From: Flavobacterium sp. MC2016-06
GTDB taxonomy: Bacteria > Bacteroidota > Bacteroidia > Flavobacteriales > Flavobacteriaceae
DNA: 64,000 nt
Direction of reading: 5' to 3'
Assembly: GCF_009711165.2 (NCBI RefSeq)
Contig: NZ_WMID02000011.1
Span: forward strand, 62,001-126,000
The notes beneath the pieces were generated by a model, which ran no database searches, had not been told where the DNA came from, and saw only the letters and a list, made by a program, of their open reading frames with translations. A program made the translations under genes and the position numbers. Below are positions 26,413-34,269 of the stretch, in pieces. The number at the start of each line of letters is the position of its first letter. Positions within the stretch are counted from its first letter, which is position 1.

Positions 26413-26999
26413 TGTAATCTTTTTAATTCATCATCGGTAAAGTTCTTAATTTCTTTTTCCTTGGCAAACTTTTCGGCGTTGTAATTTCCAGATTTATTCT
26501 TCGGAATCGATAAACTGTCCCAATCACTTTTTTTCAATTGTTTGGCATAAAAAACAATTTGTCCCACATGATATGGATAATGGGCCAATTGACGATTTAT
26601 AGCTTCAATAACCGTATGACCTTCATTCCTAATATAAATAATATCCGAAAGTTGCTCTGATTTTAAACTGTTTAAAGTATTTAAGAAACAATCCCAGCCT
26701 TTATTCCAAGCAAGAATAACTTCATCTTTAGATTGTAAATCGTTTTCAAATTCGGCATCGCGGTTACGCCATTCTTTTTCGCCATCTGTAGTCAGGAAAT
26801 CTGTAGTCAGGAAATCTGTCCAGCGTGACAACATGTTGCCAGAAATATGTTTTACAATTGCTGCAATACTATTACAGTCTTCGTTTACTGCGACAAAAAG
26901 CTGTTCGGGCTCGAGTTGAGCCATCGCTTTTTCGCCCAATGCTTTATAATACAAAAACTGCTTTTTACTGCTTTCTAAATACGATTCGGCTGTAGTCAT
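26409..26999 (-). CDS. DinB-like (DUF1572) protein
   Basis: 196-residue four-helix-bundle protein of the DinB/DUF1572 superfamily, whose members often bind a metal with three histidines and act as thiol-dependent transferases. Candidate ligand positions are the His in IVKHISGNML (about residue 51) and those in LAHYPYHVGQIVFYAKQL. The sequence contains an exact internal duplication, DFLTTDFLTTD, caused by a 15-bp tandem repeat at 26786-26815. It lies between the pentapeptide-repeat gene (2 bp upstream) and a 53-aa gene it overlaps, so all three are probably one transcript. Substrate unknown. Confidence 0.82.
   Translation of the reverse strand: MTTAESYLESSKKQFLYYKALGEKAMAQLEPEQLFVAVNEDCNSIAAIVKHISGNMLSRWTDFLTTDFLTTDGEKEWRNRDAEFENDLQSKDEVILAWNKGWDCFLNTLNSLKSEQLSDIIYIRNEGHTVIEAINRQLAHYPYHVGQIVFYAKQLKKSDWDSLSIPKNKSGNYNAEKFAKEKEIKNFTDDELKRLQ
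26786..26815. repeat. 15-bp exact tandem duplication inside the DinB-like gene
   Basis: The unit CTGTAGTCAGGAAAT occurs twice in direct succession (26786-26800 and 26801-26815) and adds five residues in frame. Confidence 0.9.
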
Positions 27000-27001
27000 A
27001 A

Positions 27002-27574
27002 CTAAACGATTTTAATGTCATATTTGTCCAAAAGACCTTCAATTCCCTGTGTTGAAAATTGTGCTTTACGCATTGGGTTAAATTCGGGATCTATTTTATA
27101 ATTGTAAGCCGTTCTAAAATCGACTCCAGATAATTGCGTATCATTAAAAATGGCACCTTCCAAATTGCAATTATCAAAAACGGAACTCGTTAAATTGACT
27201 CCAATAAAAGTAACTTCTCTTACGGAACAATTGATAAACTTGGTTTTAGGCATTTTTTTATTTGAGAAGATAGCATAATCTAAAGCGCATTCATCAAAAT
27301 AAACCTGAAATAGAAAATCGTCACATTCGTTAAAAGCGATTCCTAAAAGTTTACAGTCTTTAAAAGTTACATTTTTTAAACTCGTTCCTGCTAAACTCGT
27401 CATGGACAAATTACAGTCGATAAATTCGCAGTCTAAAAAAGTATTGTAAGCAAAATTGCTGTTGGAGAAATCACAATTTTTAAAAACACAATCTTCAAAC
27501 TCTCGATTGTTTACTTTTTTGTCTATATAATTGACTTTCTCGAATGTTTTCTGAATGTGTATTAGACTTTCCAT
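27002..27574 (-). CDS. Pentapeptide-repeat protein (Qnr/MfpA-like fold)
   Basis: 190 residues. From about residue 24 the chain follows the A(D/N)LXX pentapeptide pattern (FEDCVFKNCDFSNSNFAYNT, then CEFIDCNLSMTSL and later FDNCNLEGAIFNDTQLSGVDF), which folds as a right-handed quadrilateral beta helix. Length and layout resemble Qnr-type proteins, some of which mimic DNA and protect gyrase. A loop breaks the pattern near the middle (NECDDFLFQVYFDECALDY), as in Qnr. Whether it binds a topoisomerase is unknown. Its ATG lies in the same frame as the degenerate toxin remnant just upstream, with no stop between them. Confidence 0.85.
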   Translation of the reverse strand: MESLIHIQKTFEKVNYIDKKVNNREFEDCVFKNCDFSNSNFAYNTFLDCEFIDCNLSMTSLAGTSLKNVTFKDCKLLGIAFNECDDFLFQVYFDECALDYAIFSNKKMPKTKFINCSVREVTFIGVNLTSSVFDNCNLEGAIFNDTQLSGVDFRTAYNYKIDPEFNPMRKAQFSTQGIEGLLDKYDIKIV

Positions 27575-27877
27575 GAATGTTTTTTTGATTTTCGAGCGTT
27601 ATGTCTTACTCGTAAAATTTGAATTGTTTGCTCTGTAACTTGATAGGAAACACTATAACTGTATATGGAATAAACTCTAAAACTGCCATCATTGTTAGTT
27701 TTTTGTTTGTCTAGTTTATAAATTTTCAGGTTGTGTTTTTAGAATTCCGGTACTTTCAAAAATAGCTTCAATTACTTTATCTGCAATTGCAATAGATTTG
27801 CTTTCAAAGAAAATGTAAAAATGAATGTTTTCTAATTGTTCTAAAGCATTGCTGGACCAAATTATTTTCTGCCCCAT
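27575..27877 (-). pseudogene. RelE/ParE-family toxin gene with a frameshift
   Basis: From ATG 27875-27877 (overlapping the antitoxin stop by 16 bases) the first frame encodes MGQKIIWSSNALEQLENIHF and continues to TQPENL, then hits TAA. Reading one base over at about 27718-27726 restores the typical toxin core YKLDKQKTNNDGSFRVYS and RVRHNARK. A single-base indel in the AAAATTT stretch therefore splits the gene. The joined sequence has the length and motifs of the RelE/ParE superfamily (ParE toxins poison gyrase; RelE toxins cut mRNA). As read, the toxin is inactive. A sequencing error in the homopolymer cannot be excluded. Confidence 0.75.
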
Positions 27878-28092
27878 TTTTTGGCTATTTCTTTAGCTTC
27901 GTCTTCAGAATAGAAATTGCCTTTTTTGATATTTTCTAAAGCATTTTCGATGTCTAAATTGTATGCAGCATCAGAATCAACAGTAGAGTTATTGATTGAT
28001 TGTAAAAGTGTTTTTAGTTTTTCGACAAAAGAAGGATCTTTTACTTTATCGATTTCCTGATGAATCCAGTTTATTTCTGCTTGAATATCCAT
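27862..28092 (-). CDS. Putative antitoxin of a RelE/ParE-type pair
   Basis: 76-residue acidic-basic helical protein, upstream of and overlapping the broken toxin gene by 16 bases, the classical antitoxin-toxin order. The N-terminal half (IQAEINWIHQEIDKVKDPSF) looks helical, and the C-terminal half contains ALENIKKGNFYSEDEAKEIA, the short element that typically wraps the toxin. No clear ribbon-helix-helix DNA-binding motif is visible, so autoregulation is uncertain. The assignment rests mainly on position and size. Confidence 0.7.
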   Translation of the reverse strand: MDIQAEINWIHQEIDKVKDPSFVEKLKTLLQSINNSTVDSDAAYNLDIENALENIKKGNFYSEDEAKEIAKKWGRK

Positions 28093-28119
28093 GATATAGA
28101 ATTTTAGTAAAGATACAAA

Positions 28120-28341
28120 TTAGTCATTAAACAAACCTTTCATGATGGTTTTCAATCCGTAAAAAATTAAAAACATGGAACTTAAACAAGCCACAATTCC
28201 AATGCCTAAAACTAAATAATGCCAGTTGGTATGCTGATTCATAAAAGCATTATAAATCAAAGACGGACCAATAAATAATAATGGCAGTGCGCCTGTTAAG
28301 TATTTAATTCCTTTTCCTAGTAATTCTTTATTTGTAGACAT
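28120..28341 (-). CDS. Small two-span membrane protein (DUF6095-like)
   Basis: 73 residues with two hydrophobic helices (about 14-31 and 42-64) joined by a short AFMNQHTNWH turn, and a charged MSTNKELLGKGIKY start. It resembles the small DUF6095-type membrane proteins of Flavobacteriia, recalled from general knowledge and not checked. It lies 27 bases upstream of the antitoxin gene and may share its promoter. Function unknown. Confidence 0.7.
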   Translation of the reverse strand: MSTNKELLGKGIKYLTGALPLLFIGPSLIYNAFMNQHTNWHYLVLGIGIVACLSSMFLIFYGLKTIMKGLFND

Positions 28342-28416
28342 TTCTTTTGTTTCAAGTTTTTATTGTTTCAAGTTTCAGGTTTTTCGCAGTTTTGATTACA
28401 ATTATTTACTACAATC

Positions 28417-28662
28417 TTGTCATTCTTGTAAAAGTTACTTATTTCGGTAACGAATATTCCGCACCCATTTTCTACAATCTTGTCATTTCGACGAAGGAGA
28501 AATCTTCGCGAGAAGCTCTACAAAGACTTGATTTTCGTTGCAGAGTTACTTGTGGAGATTTCTCCTTCGTCGAAATGACAAATAGAGCCTTTAAAATAAA
28601 AATAGCAGAATAATATATTTCAATTTTGCTACCGAAATAAGTAACTTTTACAAGAATGACAA
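28417..28662. repeat. Nested inverted-repeat element (33-bp outer arms, 26-bp inner arms)
   Basis: Outer arms 28417-28449 and 28630-28662 are perfect reverse complements (core GTAAAAGTTACTTATTTCGG). Inside them, 28480-28505 and 28556-28581 are another perfect pair (core TCATTTCGACGAAGGAGAAA). The inner centre (about 28506-28555) is partly self-complementary. Two short ORFs running through it only translate the repeats. The structure resembles a non-coding mobile palindrome inserted in the spacer between a small membrane gene and murQ. Confidence 0.85.
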
Positions 28663-28673
28663 ATACTGTGGTT

Positions 28674-29486
28674 TTACAAATTATAATTGTCAACCGCTTT
28701 ACGTACGCTTCCGTATTTTTTTAATAGTTCTGATGCTTCTTCGTACGAAACTGGAATTTCTCCCATTATCATTTTTACGCCTCGATCTACTAATTTGACA
28801 TTACTTAACTGCATATCAACCATTTTGTTGCCTTTTACTTTTCCCAGTTGTATCATTGCGGCAGTCGAAATCATGTTTAAAACCAATTTCTGTGCGGTTC
28901 CAGCTTTCATTCTAGAACTTCCGGTTACAAATTCTGGACCTACAACAACATCTATTGGAAATTTTGCTGTTTGCGATAACGGACTTCCAGCATTACAGCT
29001 AATACTTCCGGTAAGAATATTGTTTTGGTTACAGGTTTCTAATCCGCCTATAACGTATGGAGTCGTTCCTGAAGCAGCAATTCCGATCACGACATCATTT
29101 TCTCCTATATTATGGGCTTGTAAATCTATCCAAGCTTGTGTGGCATTGTCTTCGGCATTTTCTACAGCACGGCGTATTGCGGTGTCGCCGCCGGCAATGA
29201 TTCCGTTTACTAAATCAAAAGGAACACCAAATGTTGGCGGACATTCTGAGGCATCTACAACGCCAAGACGTCCTGATGTTCCGGCTCCGATATAGAAAAT
29301 TTTCCCGCCTAATTTTAATTTAGCTACCACTTGTGCTACAAGTGCTTCTATTTGCGGTATTGCTTTTTCTACGGCGTGCGGAACGGTTTTATCTTCGTTG
29401 TTGATATTAGTAAGCAGTTCGTGTATTGACATTGTTTCTAAATGCTCGTATTTTGATGCTTGCTCTGTGGTTTTAGTAAAAGTCAT
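28674..29486 (-). CDS. murQ: N-acetylmuramic acid 6-phosphate etherase
   Basis: Cleaves the lactyl ether of MurNAc 6-phosphate to GlcNAc 6-phosphate and lactate, a cytoplasmic step in recycling peptidoglycan. At 270 aa it is slightly shorter than the ~300-residue enterobacterial enzyme but complete in motifs: the SIS-domain core KIFYIGAGTSGRLGVVDASECPPTFG (about 64-89), the ENAEDNATQAW region, GIAASGTTPYVIGGL, and VTGSSRMKAGTAQKLVLNMIST. The C-terminal helix ends early, at KYGSVRKAVDNYNL. No transporter or kinase partner is adjacent. The inverted-repeat element lies just downstream of it. Confidence 0.95.
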   Translation of the reverse strand: MTFTKTTEQASKYEHLETMSIHELLTNINNEDKTVPHAVEKAIPQIEALVAQVVAKLKLGGKIFYIGAGTSGRLGVVDASECPPTFGVPFDLVNGIIAGGDTAIRRAVENAEDNATQAWIDLQAHNIGENDVVIGIAASGTTPYVIGGLETCNQNNILTGSISCNAGSPLSQTAKFPIDVVVGPEFVTGSSRMKAGTAQKLVLNMISTAAMIQLGKVKGNKMVDMQLSNVKLVDRGVKMIMGEIPVSYEEASELLKKYGSVRKAVDNYNL

Positions 29487-29579
29487 TGTGTTTTTTGGGT
29501 TCTAAGTTGCAAGTCTCAAAGTTACAAAGTTTTTAGGTGTTGTAATAATGAAATATGTTTCTTGAATGTTTTTTTGCGT

Positions 29580-29690
29580 GAGGGATAGGAGCTGACTACT
29601 GAAGTAGTGCGGATAGCCCGACCGCATTTGCGAAAGGCGCGCAATAAAGGCTTGCTATATAGCGCCTTTTGTAAATGGGGTCACGCCCTG
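29580..29690. repeat. Intergenic hairpin repeat (AGGGATAG...ATAGCCCGACC type)
   Basis: Arms 29620-29640 and 29662-29682 pair at 18 of 21 positions (GCATTTGCGAAAGGCGC against GCGCCTTTTGTAAATGG), with a smaller ACTACTGAAGTAGT hairpin before them (29597-29610). The higher GC and the AGGGATAG start recall dispersed elements common in flavobacterial spacers. It lies just after the stop of the ZIP gene and before murQ, and may double as a terminator. Confidence 0.65.
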
Positions 29691-29691
29691 A

Positions 29692-30360
29692 TTATAACAA
29701 AAAGGCTAATAGTATACCAAGTACAATCATGGATACTTTGGCTACGTTGAATTTGTGTCCTTCGCTGCTTTCGAAAATTATAGTTGATGATATATGGAAT
29801 AATATACCTATTACTACGGCTGTTATTTCGGTATAATAGTCGTTTAAAATGGGTAAATATTCTGAGGCGACTGTACCTAATGGCGTCATTACAGCAAAGG
29901 TAAGCATGAAGATAAAAATGGCTTTTTTATCTAGATTTGCGTTGATGAAAAATGTGGTTAGAATTACGGCAATCGGCAGGTGATGGATGGCGATTCCGAG
30001 CGCTAAATCGTGATGATGGCTTACGGGAAAGCCTTCTAAGAATGCATGTATGCATAAACTGATGAAGAGCAGCCACGGAATTTGAGACATTTGTGCGTGT
30101 CCGTGTACGTGTCCGTGTTCGGCGCCTTTTGAGAAAAATTCAAGTATGATCTGGAATAAAATTCCGATCATGATAAATAAACCTATTTTATGATTGTGTG
30201 ACTCGTAAACTTCTGGTAAAAGATGCATTACGGTTAATGATAATAAAAATGAACCGCTGAAGGCAAGTAATAATTTTAAATTGGTTTTGCTTTTTGGTTT
30301 TAAAAACAAAGCCACAATATAGCCTAAAAGTACAGAGAATAAAGGTAATAGGTAGTTCAT
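29692..30360 (-). CDS. ZIP-family divalent metal transporter
   Basis: 222-residue inner-membrane protein with about eight predicted spans. The binuclear metal site of ZIP proteins is visible as HAFLEGFPVSHHHDLALGIAI followed by HHLPIAVIL, where His, Glu and His line helices 4 and 5. A cytoplasmic histidine-rich loop (EHGHVHGHAQM, about 82-92) can bind zinc. ZIP carriers move zinc, iron or manganese into the cytoplasm; this sequence alone cannot tell which. The start at 30360 gives a hydrophobic first helix. Single gene. Confidence 0.88.
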   Translation of the reverse strand: MNYLLPLFSVLLGYIVALFLKPKSKTNLKLLLAFSGSFLLSLTVMHLLPEVYESHNHKIGLFIMIGILFQIILEFFSKGAEHGHVHGHAQMSQIPWLLFISLCIHAFLEGFPVSHHHDLALGIAIHHLPIAVILTTFFINANLDKKAIFIFMLTFAVMTPLGTVASEYLPILNDYYTEITAVVIGILFHISSTIIFESSEGHKFNVAKVSMIVLGILLAFLL

Positions 30361-30447
30361 TTTTGTTTAATCGGTTAATTGTTTTTTGTTTAATCGCAGC
30401 TTTGTTTAATCGGGATAAACGGTTAAACAGTGAAACGATTTACCAAA

Positions 30448-31212
30448 TTATTTAAATATCATGATTAATCGTTCGCTTTCGGTTTTATGAAACTTTTTAA
30501 GTTTATAATCTCCAAAAATGTCTAGTAGAAATATGCCTGCTTCATTCATTAATTCTTCAAAATCTTTGAGCGATAAGGCTTTTACTTTTTCGGTGAAGTG
30601 ATATTTGCTGCCGTTGTCTTCAAAATCTATTTCTTTAAAAATATGCCCGTCTTGGAGGTATCTTTTAATTTTAAAATCAATTCCTTCAACAGTTTTTACT
30701 TCTTCTGGAACTAGGGTTTCGATTACTTGATTTACGTTCATGAAATCTATTACAGCAAAACCATATTCGGATAAACTTTCTTTAACGGCTTTTAGGGTTT
30801 TAAGATTATCATCGTCGTTTTCGAAATAGCCAAAGCTTGTAAATAAATTAAAAATAGCGTCGAATTTTTCTTCAAATGGTTCACGCATATCGTGCACTTT
30901 AAAATGCAGCGTTTCATTACTGTTTTTGCTGGCTTCGGCGATGCTGTTTTCTGATAAATCGGCACCTAAAACATCAAATCCTAATTGGTTTAAGTAAATA
31001 GAATGACGTCCTTTTCCGCAGGCTAAATCAAGAACTTTTGCTTTTTCGGGCAGGTTGAGATAGTGCGTAAGATTGTCCATGAATATTTGCGCTTCACGAT
31101 AATTTCGATCTTTATAAAGTATGTGGTAATAAGGTGTGTCAAACCATGAGGTGTACCAGTTTTGCGTGTTACGTTCTTGATTTGGGATCGACGGTTTATG
31201 CGATTCAGACAT
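30448..31212 (-). CDS. Class I SAM-dependent methyltransferase
   Basis: 254-residue Rossmann-fold methyltransferase. Motif I is KVLDLACGKGRHSIYL (about 59-74), motif II VLGADLSENSIAEA, motif III HDMREPF, and motif IV AIFNLFTSFGYF. The N-terminal YTSWFDTPYYHILYKDRNYREA segment is common in a widespread family of uncharacterised small-molecule methyltransferases. Substrate unknown. Divergent from the RNA methyltransferase gene, with back-to-back -7 boxes in the 133-base spacer. Confidence 0.85.
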   Translation of the reverse strand: MSESHKPSIPNQERNTQNWYTSWFDTPYYHILYKDRNYREAQIFMDNLTHYLNLPEKAKVLDLACGKGRHSIYLNQLGFDVLGADLSENSIAEASKNSNETLHFKVHDMREPFEEKFDAIFNLFTSFGYFENDDDNLKTLKAVKESLSEYGFAVIDFMNVNQVIETLVPEEVKTVEGIDFKIKRYLQDGHIFKEIDFEDNGSKYHFTEKVKALSLKDFEELMNEAGIFLLDIFGDYKLKKFHKTESERLIMIFK

Positions 31213-31242
31213 TTATTCTATTTCAATTAATTCAAAGTACCG

Positions 31243-31261
31243 CAAATTTAGTGTATTTTTG
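31243..31261. promoter_or_regulatory. Divergent pair of -7 boxes
   Basis: TAAATTTG on the minus strand (31243-31250) faces the small-molecule methyltransferase gene. TATTTTTG on the plus strand (31254-31261) faces the RNA methyltransferase gene. Both fit TAnnTTTG; no clear -33 boxes were seen. Confidence 0.45.
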
Positions 31262-31345
31262 CCGAAAAATAACTATTTCGCAGCGATACCTGAATAATCG
31301 GAGATGTGTTTGCGATCGGAGTTTTTTTTTAATACAAAAATAAAG

Positions 31346-32509
31346 ATGGAAGAAAATTTTAGAATGATTGCCAAATGTTTTTTTGGCTTTGAAGAAATAT
31401 TAGAAAACGAATTGCGTGCGCTTGGTGCTCAAGATGTTGAAAAGGGTGTGAGAATGGTGAGTTTTAAAGGGGATAAAGGTTTTATGTACAAAGCCAATTT
31501 ATCGCTTCGTACGGCTCTTAAAGTCTTAAAACCTATTTATTCTTTTAGAGCTAATAATGAGCAGGCTTTATATAAAGGTATTTCTGGTGTAAACTGGTCT
31601 AAACTTTTAAACGCTAATCAGACTTTTGTGATTGATGCTACGGTGCATTCTACTTATTTTAATCATTCTGAGTTTGTTTCTCAAAAATGTAAAGATGCTA
31701 TTGTAGATCAGTTTAGAGAAAGAACGGGACAACGCCCTAGTATTGATAAGGCTTTTCCTGATTTACGAATTAATGTGCATATTGATAAAGATCAGGTTTC
31801 GGTGGCTTTAGACACTTCTGGAAATTCACTGCATCAGCGTGGTTACAGAACGGCTACAAATATTGCGCCTATAAACGAGGTTTTGGCTGCTGGTATTTTA
31901 TTATTGTCGGGTTGGGAAGGGCAGAGCCACTTTTTGGATCCGATGTGCGGTTCTGGAACTTTTTTGGCAGAAGCGGCTATGATTGCCTGCAATATTCCGG
32001 CAAACATTAACCGTAAGGAATTTGCTTTTGAAAAATGGAAGGACTGGGATAATGATTTATTTGATGAAATTGTAAATAGTTTGATGAAGAAAACGAAGGA
32101 GTTTCATTATACTATAAAAGGTTTTGATAAAGCGCCAAGTGCTGTAAGTAAAGCTAAAGATAATATTAAAAATGCTAATCTAGAGGATTACGTTACGGTT
32201 TCTGATAATAACTTTTTTGATTCTGAAAAAGAGGTTGAAGGAAAATTACATATGGTATTTAATCCGCCTTATGATGAGCGTTTAGATATTCATATGGAAG
32301 AATTCTACAAAAATATTGGTGATACTTTAAAGAAAAGCTATCCGGGAACAAACGCTTGGTTTATTACGGCTAATCTTGAAGCTTTGAAATTTGTGGGATT
32401 AAAACCTTCACGTAAAATTAAACTTTTTAATGCAAGTCTAGAAGCTCGTTTGGTAAAATACGAAATGTACGAAGGTAGTAAGAGAACTAAATTTCAGGTT
32501 AACGAATAG
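31346..32509 (+). CDS. THUMP-domain SAM-dependent RNA methyltransferase (RlmL-N/YpsC-like)
   Basis: About 387 residues from the ATG at 31346; the upstream in-frame start at 31304 would add 14 unlike residues. The N-terminal half is a ferredoxin-like plus THUMP domain (about 1-160, with FEEILENELRALGAQDVE), followed by LHQRGYRTATNIAPINEVLAAGIL. The C-terminal Rossmann half has motif I DPMCGSGTFLAEAA and the N6-adenine or N2-guanine type motif IV FNPPYDERL. This is the family of 23S rRNA guanine methyltransferases (RlmL N-terminal half, YpsC). The exact target base is not certain. Confidence 0.9.
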   Translation: MEENFRMIAKCFFGFEEILENELRALGAQDVEKGVRMVSFKGDKGFMYKANLSLRTALKVLKPIYSFRANNEQALYKGISGVNWSKLLNANQTFVIDATVHSTYFNHSEFVSQKCKDAIVDQFRERTGQRPSIDKAFPDLRINVHIDKDQVSVALDTSGNSLHQRGYRTATNIAPINEVLAAGILLLSGWEGQSHFLDPMCGSGTFLAEAAMIACNIPANINRKEFAFEKWKDWDNDLFDEIVNSLMKKTKEFHYTIKGFDKAPSAVSKAKDNIKNANLEDYVTVSDNNFFDSEKEVEGKLHMVFNPPYDERLDIHMEEFYKNIGDTLKKSYPGTNAWFITANLEALKFVGLKPSRKIKLFNASLEARLVKYEMYEGSKRTKFQVNE

Positions 32510-32580
32510 TTACTTAGCAAAGGTTTAAAAACAATACAGTTTTTTACTTTGTCTATTTGAATCTAAAAAAAAAAGAAAAA

Positions 32581-32817
32581 ATGACAAAACTACAAGTAAG
32601 AGGTTTTTTATATCAATTAGGATGTTTCGCAATTTTGTTTATTGCAGGAAGATATTTGGTTGCGGCTTATACAGAATTAACTGGAATTTGGATTCCGATG
32701 ACTTCTTTTATTGTAGCGACTTTGATTTCGCCTAAATTTCAAGCTGTAAAAACCAAAGACGGCGAGAAACTTTTTATGAAATGGATTTTTATTAAAGGTA
32801 TTAGAGAAATAGGTTAG
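32581..32817 (+). CDS. Small membrane protein, unknown function
   Basis: 78 residues from the ATG at 32581; a start at 32557 would add eight Lys-rich residues. One or two hydrophobic segments (about 10-28 and 40-53, with WIPMTSFIVATLISPKF). The C-terminal KTKDGEKLFMKWIFIKGIREIG is basic. It lies 71 bases after the RNA methyltransferase gene and before a terminator, so it is probably the last gene of that transcript. I recognise no family. Confidence 0.65.
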   Translation: MTKLQVRGFLYQLGCFAILFIAGRYLVAAYTELTGIWIPMTSFIVATLISPKFQAVKTKDGEKLFMKWIFIKGIREIG

Positions 32818-32859
32818 AAAAAAGATACTTAAGAGTTTCTGAAATTCTAAAAAAAAGTA

Positions 32860-32893
32860 AAAGCCTCGAATTGTATATTCGAGGCTTTTTTTA
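32860..32893. terminator. Terminator between convergent genes
   Basis: Stem AAGCCTCGAAT / ATTCGAGGCTT with a TGT loop, an A run before it and a T run after it. It serves the plus-strand small gene and possibly the minus-strand gene ending at 32909. Confidence 0.85.
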
Positions 32894-32908
32894 TGGTAAG
32901 AAAAGAAT

Positions 32909-33745
32909 CTATTTTTTAGGTCCTTCTTTTTTCTTAGGAGGAGTTTGTGGAATAACTACTTTTTTCTTGAAAATAGGAATGAAGTAAGAAACGGTATAAT
33001 TGAAGCCTACACCAAAATTACCGTCGTAGGTTCTGTTAAAACCTGGAATGTAAAGATTGTCAAAACCACTTGGTTTTTGGTTGGCTACTAAAAGTTTTAG
33101 CTGTACGCCAAAACCAACAAATACATTGGTAAAAACTTCTGCTTTTAATCCCATTGCTACTTCTAGCCATCCTGCAGTAAGTCCGTTATATTTTGTTCCG
33201 GCTGCAATTGCTGGTTCTTCTCCCCAATACGGATTTGGATTGTAAATTTTGTAACTGTTTAGCTGTTGGCTAAAAGTACTAAAACCACCACGTAAACCTA
33301 TAGTAATGAGGTTTTCCATATCAAGCCAGTTTTCGTAAAAGTTATAATCAAAACCTCCTTTTATATACGTTCCTGTAGCTGTAGAGTTTAATCTGTCATC
33401 ATCTGTTGTTTTATCTTCAAAACCAAGTTCTGCAGCTAGATAGTATTTTTTCGTTAAACGAAAATCACCTACAAATTCAACTCCTTTATAATCTTTGTCG
33501 TAGAAACCTCTTGTCAATTTGTATAAATCGACACCTACGCGCAAACCATAACGATCTGTTTTTGTCTGAACGCTGTCGGTTTTTACTTCTTGAACAACTG
33601 GTTTGGCTGTTTTAGGAGCTGGAGTTTTTGGTTTTTCCTGTACAATTTCTTTTGTTACTGTTGTAGTTGGTACTTCTTGTGCTTGAACCAAATACATTGA
33701 AAACAATAAACAATAACTAAAAATATATTTTAATGTGTGTTTCAT
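32909..33745 (-). CDS. Outer-membrane beta-barrel-like protein (DUF6048-like)
   Basis: About 278 residues from the ATG at 33743-33745; an ATG at 33757 is possible. Signal peptide ending near YLVQAQ. Then a Pro/Lys/Thr-rich linker (to about residue 65, KPKTPAPKTAKP) and a run of amphipathic strands with alternating aromatic residues (YGLRVGVDLYKLTRGFY and ITIGLRGGFSTFSQQL) ending in a short basic tail. This fits a small outer-membrane barrel; the DUF6048 label is from memory of the same gene order in Flavobacteriia. It overlaps the end of the upstream gene by about 29 bases. Confidence 0.75.
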   Translation of the reverse strand: MKHTLKYIFSYCLLFSMYLVQAQEVPTTTVTKEIVQEKPKTPAPKTAKPVVQEVKTDSVQTKTDRYGLRVGVDLYKLTRGFYDKDYKGVEFVGDFRLTKKYYLAAELGFEDKTTDDDRLNSTATGTYIKGGFDYNFYENWLDMENLITIGLRGGFSTFSQQLNSYKIYNPNPYWGEEPAIAAGTKYNGLTAGWLEVAMGLKAEVFTNVFVGFGVQLKLLVANQKPSGFDNLYIPGFNRTYDGNFGVGFNYTVSYFIPIFKKKVVIPQTPPKKKEGPKK

Positions 33746-34256
33746 TTTCTGATTCAATGTTAGATTCTACAACGTTAATAATTTTCATCCAGTTTCCATC
33801 ATCAGGAACGGGTTGTGTTACAACAAATGGCTCTGTAGGAGATAGTTTAAAAGTTGTTTTAAAACCGCAGGCTCTAGAAACATATTCATTTGTTCTTGTG
33901 TAATTGAATGTTAAAATGTCTGTGTTTTCTCCTGTTGTATCACCAGAGTTTAAAATAAACTTATAGGTAACGGTGTCTGCATCTGTTCTTAACGGAATAG
34001 AAACAGTGTTGCTATTGGTTAAATATTTTGCATCTCCAACACTACTTTCATTAAAAACAATCCCGTTGTCATCAGGAGCACCTTCGCCAACAACTCTTAA
34101 ATTAACTACTTTTTGCAGCTCATCTGGACTTGCATTGCTGTAAAATGTAATTACCAATCGAGGTGTGGTTGGTGTATTTGCATCACAAATATCATCTTTC
34201 TCACAGCTGGATAAGCCAAAAGCAAAGAGTAATAAAAAAGAAATTATTTTTTTCAT
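33717..34256 (-). CDS. Putative lipoprotein (DUF6452-like)
   Basis: 179-residue lipoprotein: signal SFLLLFAFGLSSC with the acylated Cys at about residue 18. The mature part is beta-rich, beginning EKDDICDANTPTTPRLVITF and containing two more cysteines (CD near the start, RACGF late). It sits 13 bases after rlmD and overlaps the barrel-protein gene, so the three form one operon. That gene order is common in Flavobacteriia. The link between rRNA methylation and an envelope pair is probably only transcriptional. Confidence 0.78.
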   Translation of the reverse strand: MKKIISFLLLFAFGLSSCEKDDICDANTPTTPRLVITFYSNASPDELQKVVNLRVVGEGAPDDNGIVFNESSVGDAKYLTNSNTVSIPLRTDADTVTYKFILNSGDTTGENTDILTFNYTRTNEYVSRACGFKTTFKLSPTEPFVVTQPVPDDGNWMKIINVVESNIESENETHIKIYF

Positions 34257-34269
34257 TTATTATTTGATG

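Noticed and set aside
28347..28693. Two short ORFs, one on each strand, between the DUF6095-like gene and murQ
   Set aside because: Both run through the nested inverted repeats, and their sequences are translations of the arms. No start context or conserved domain.
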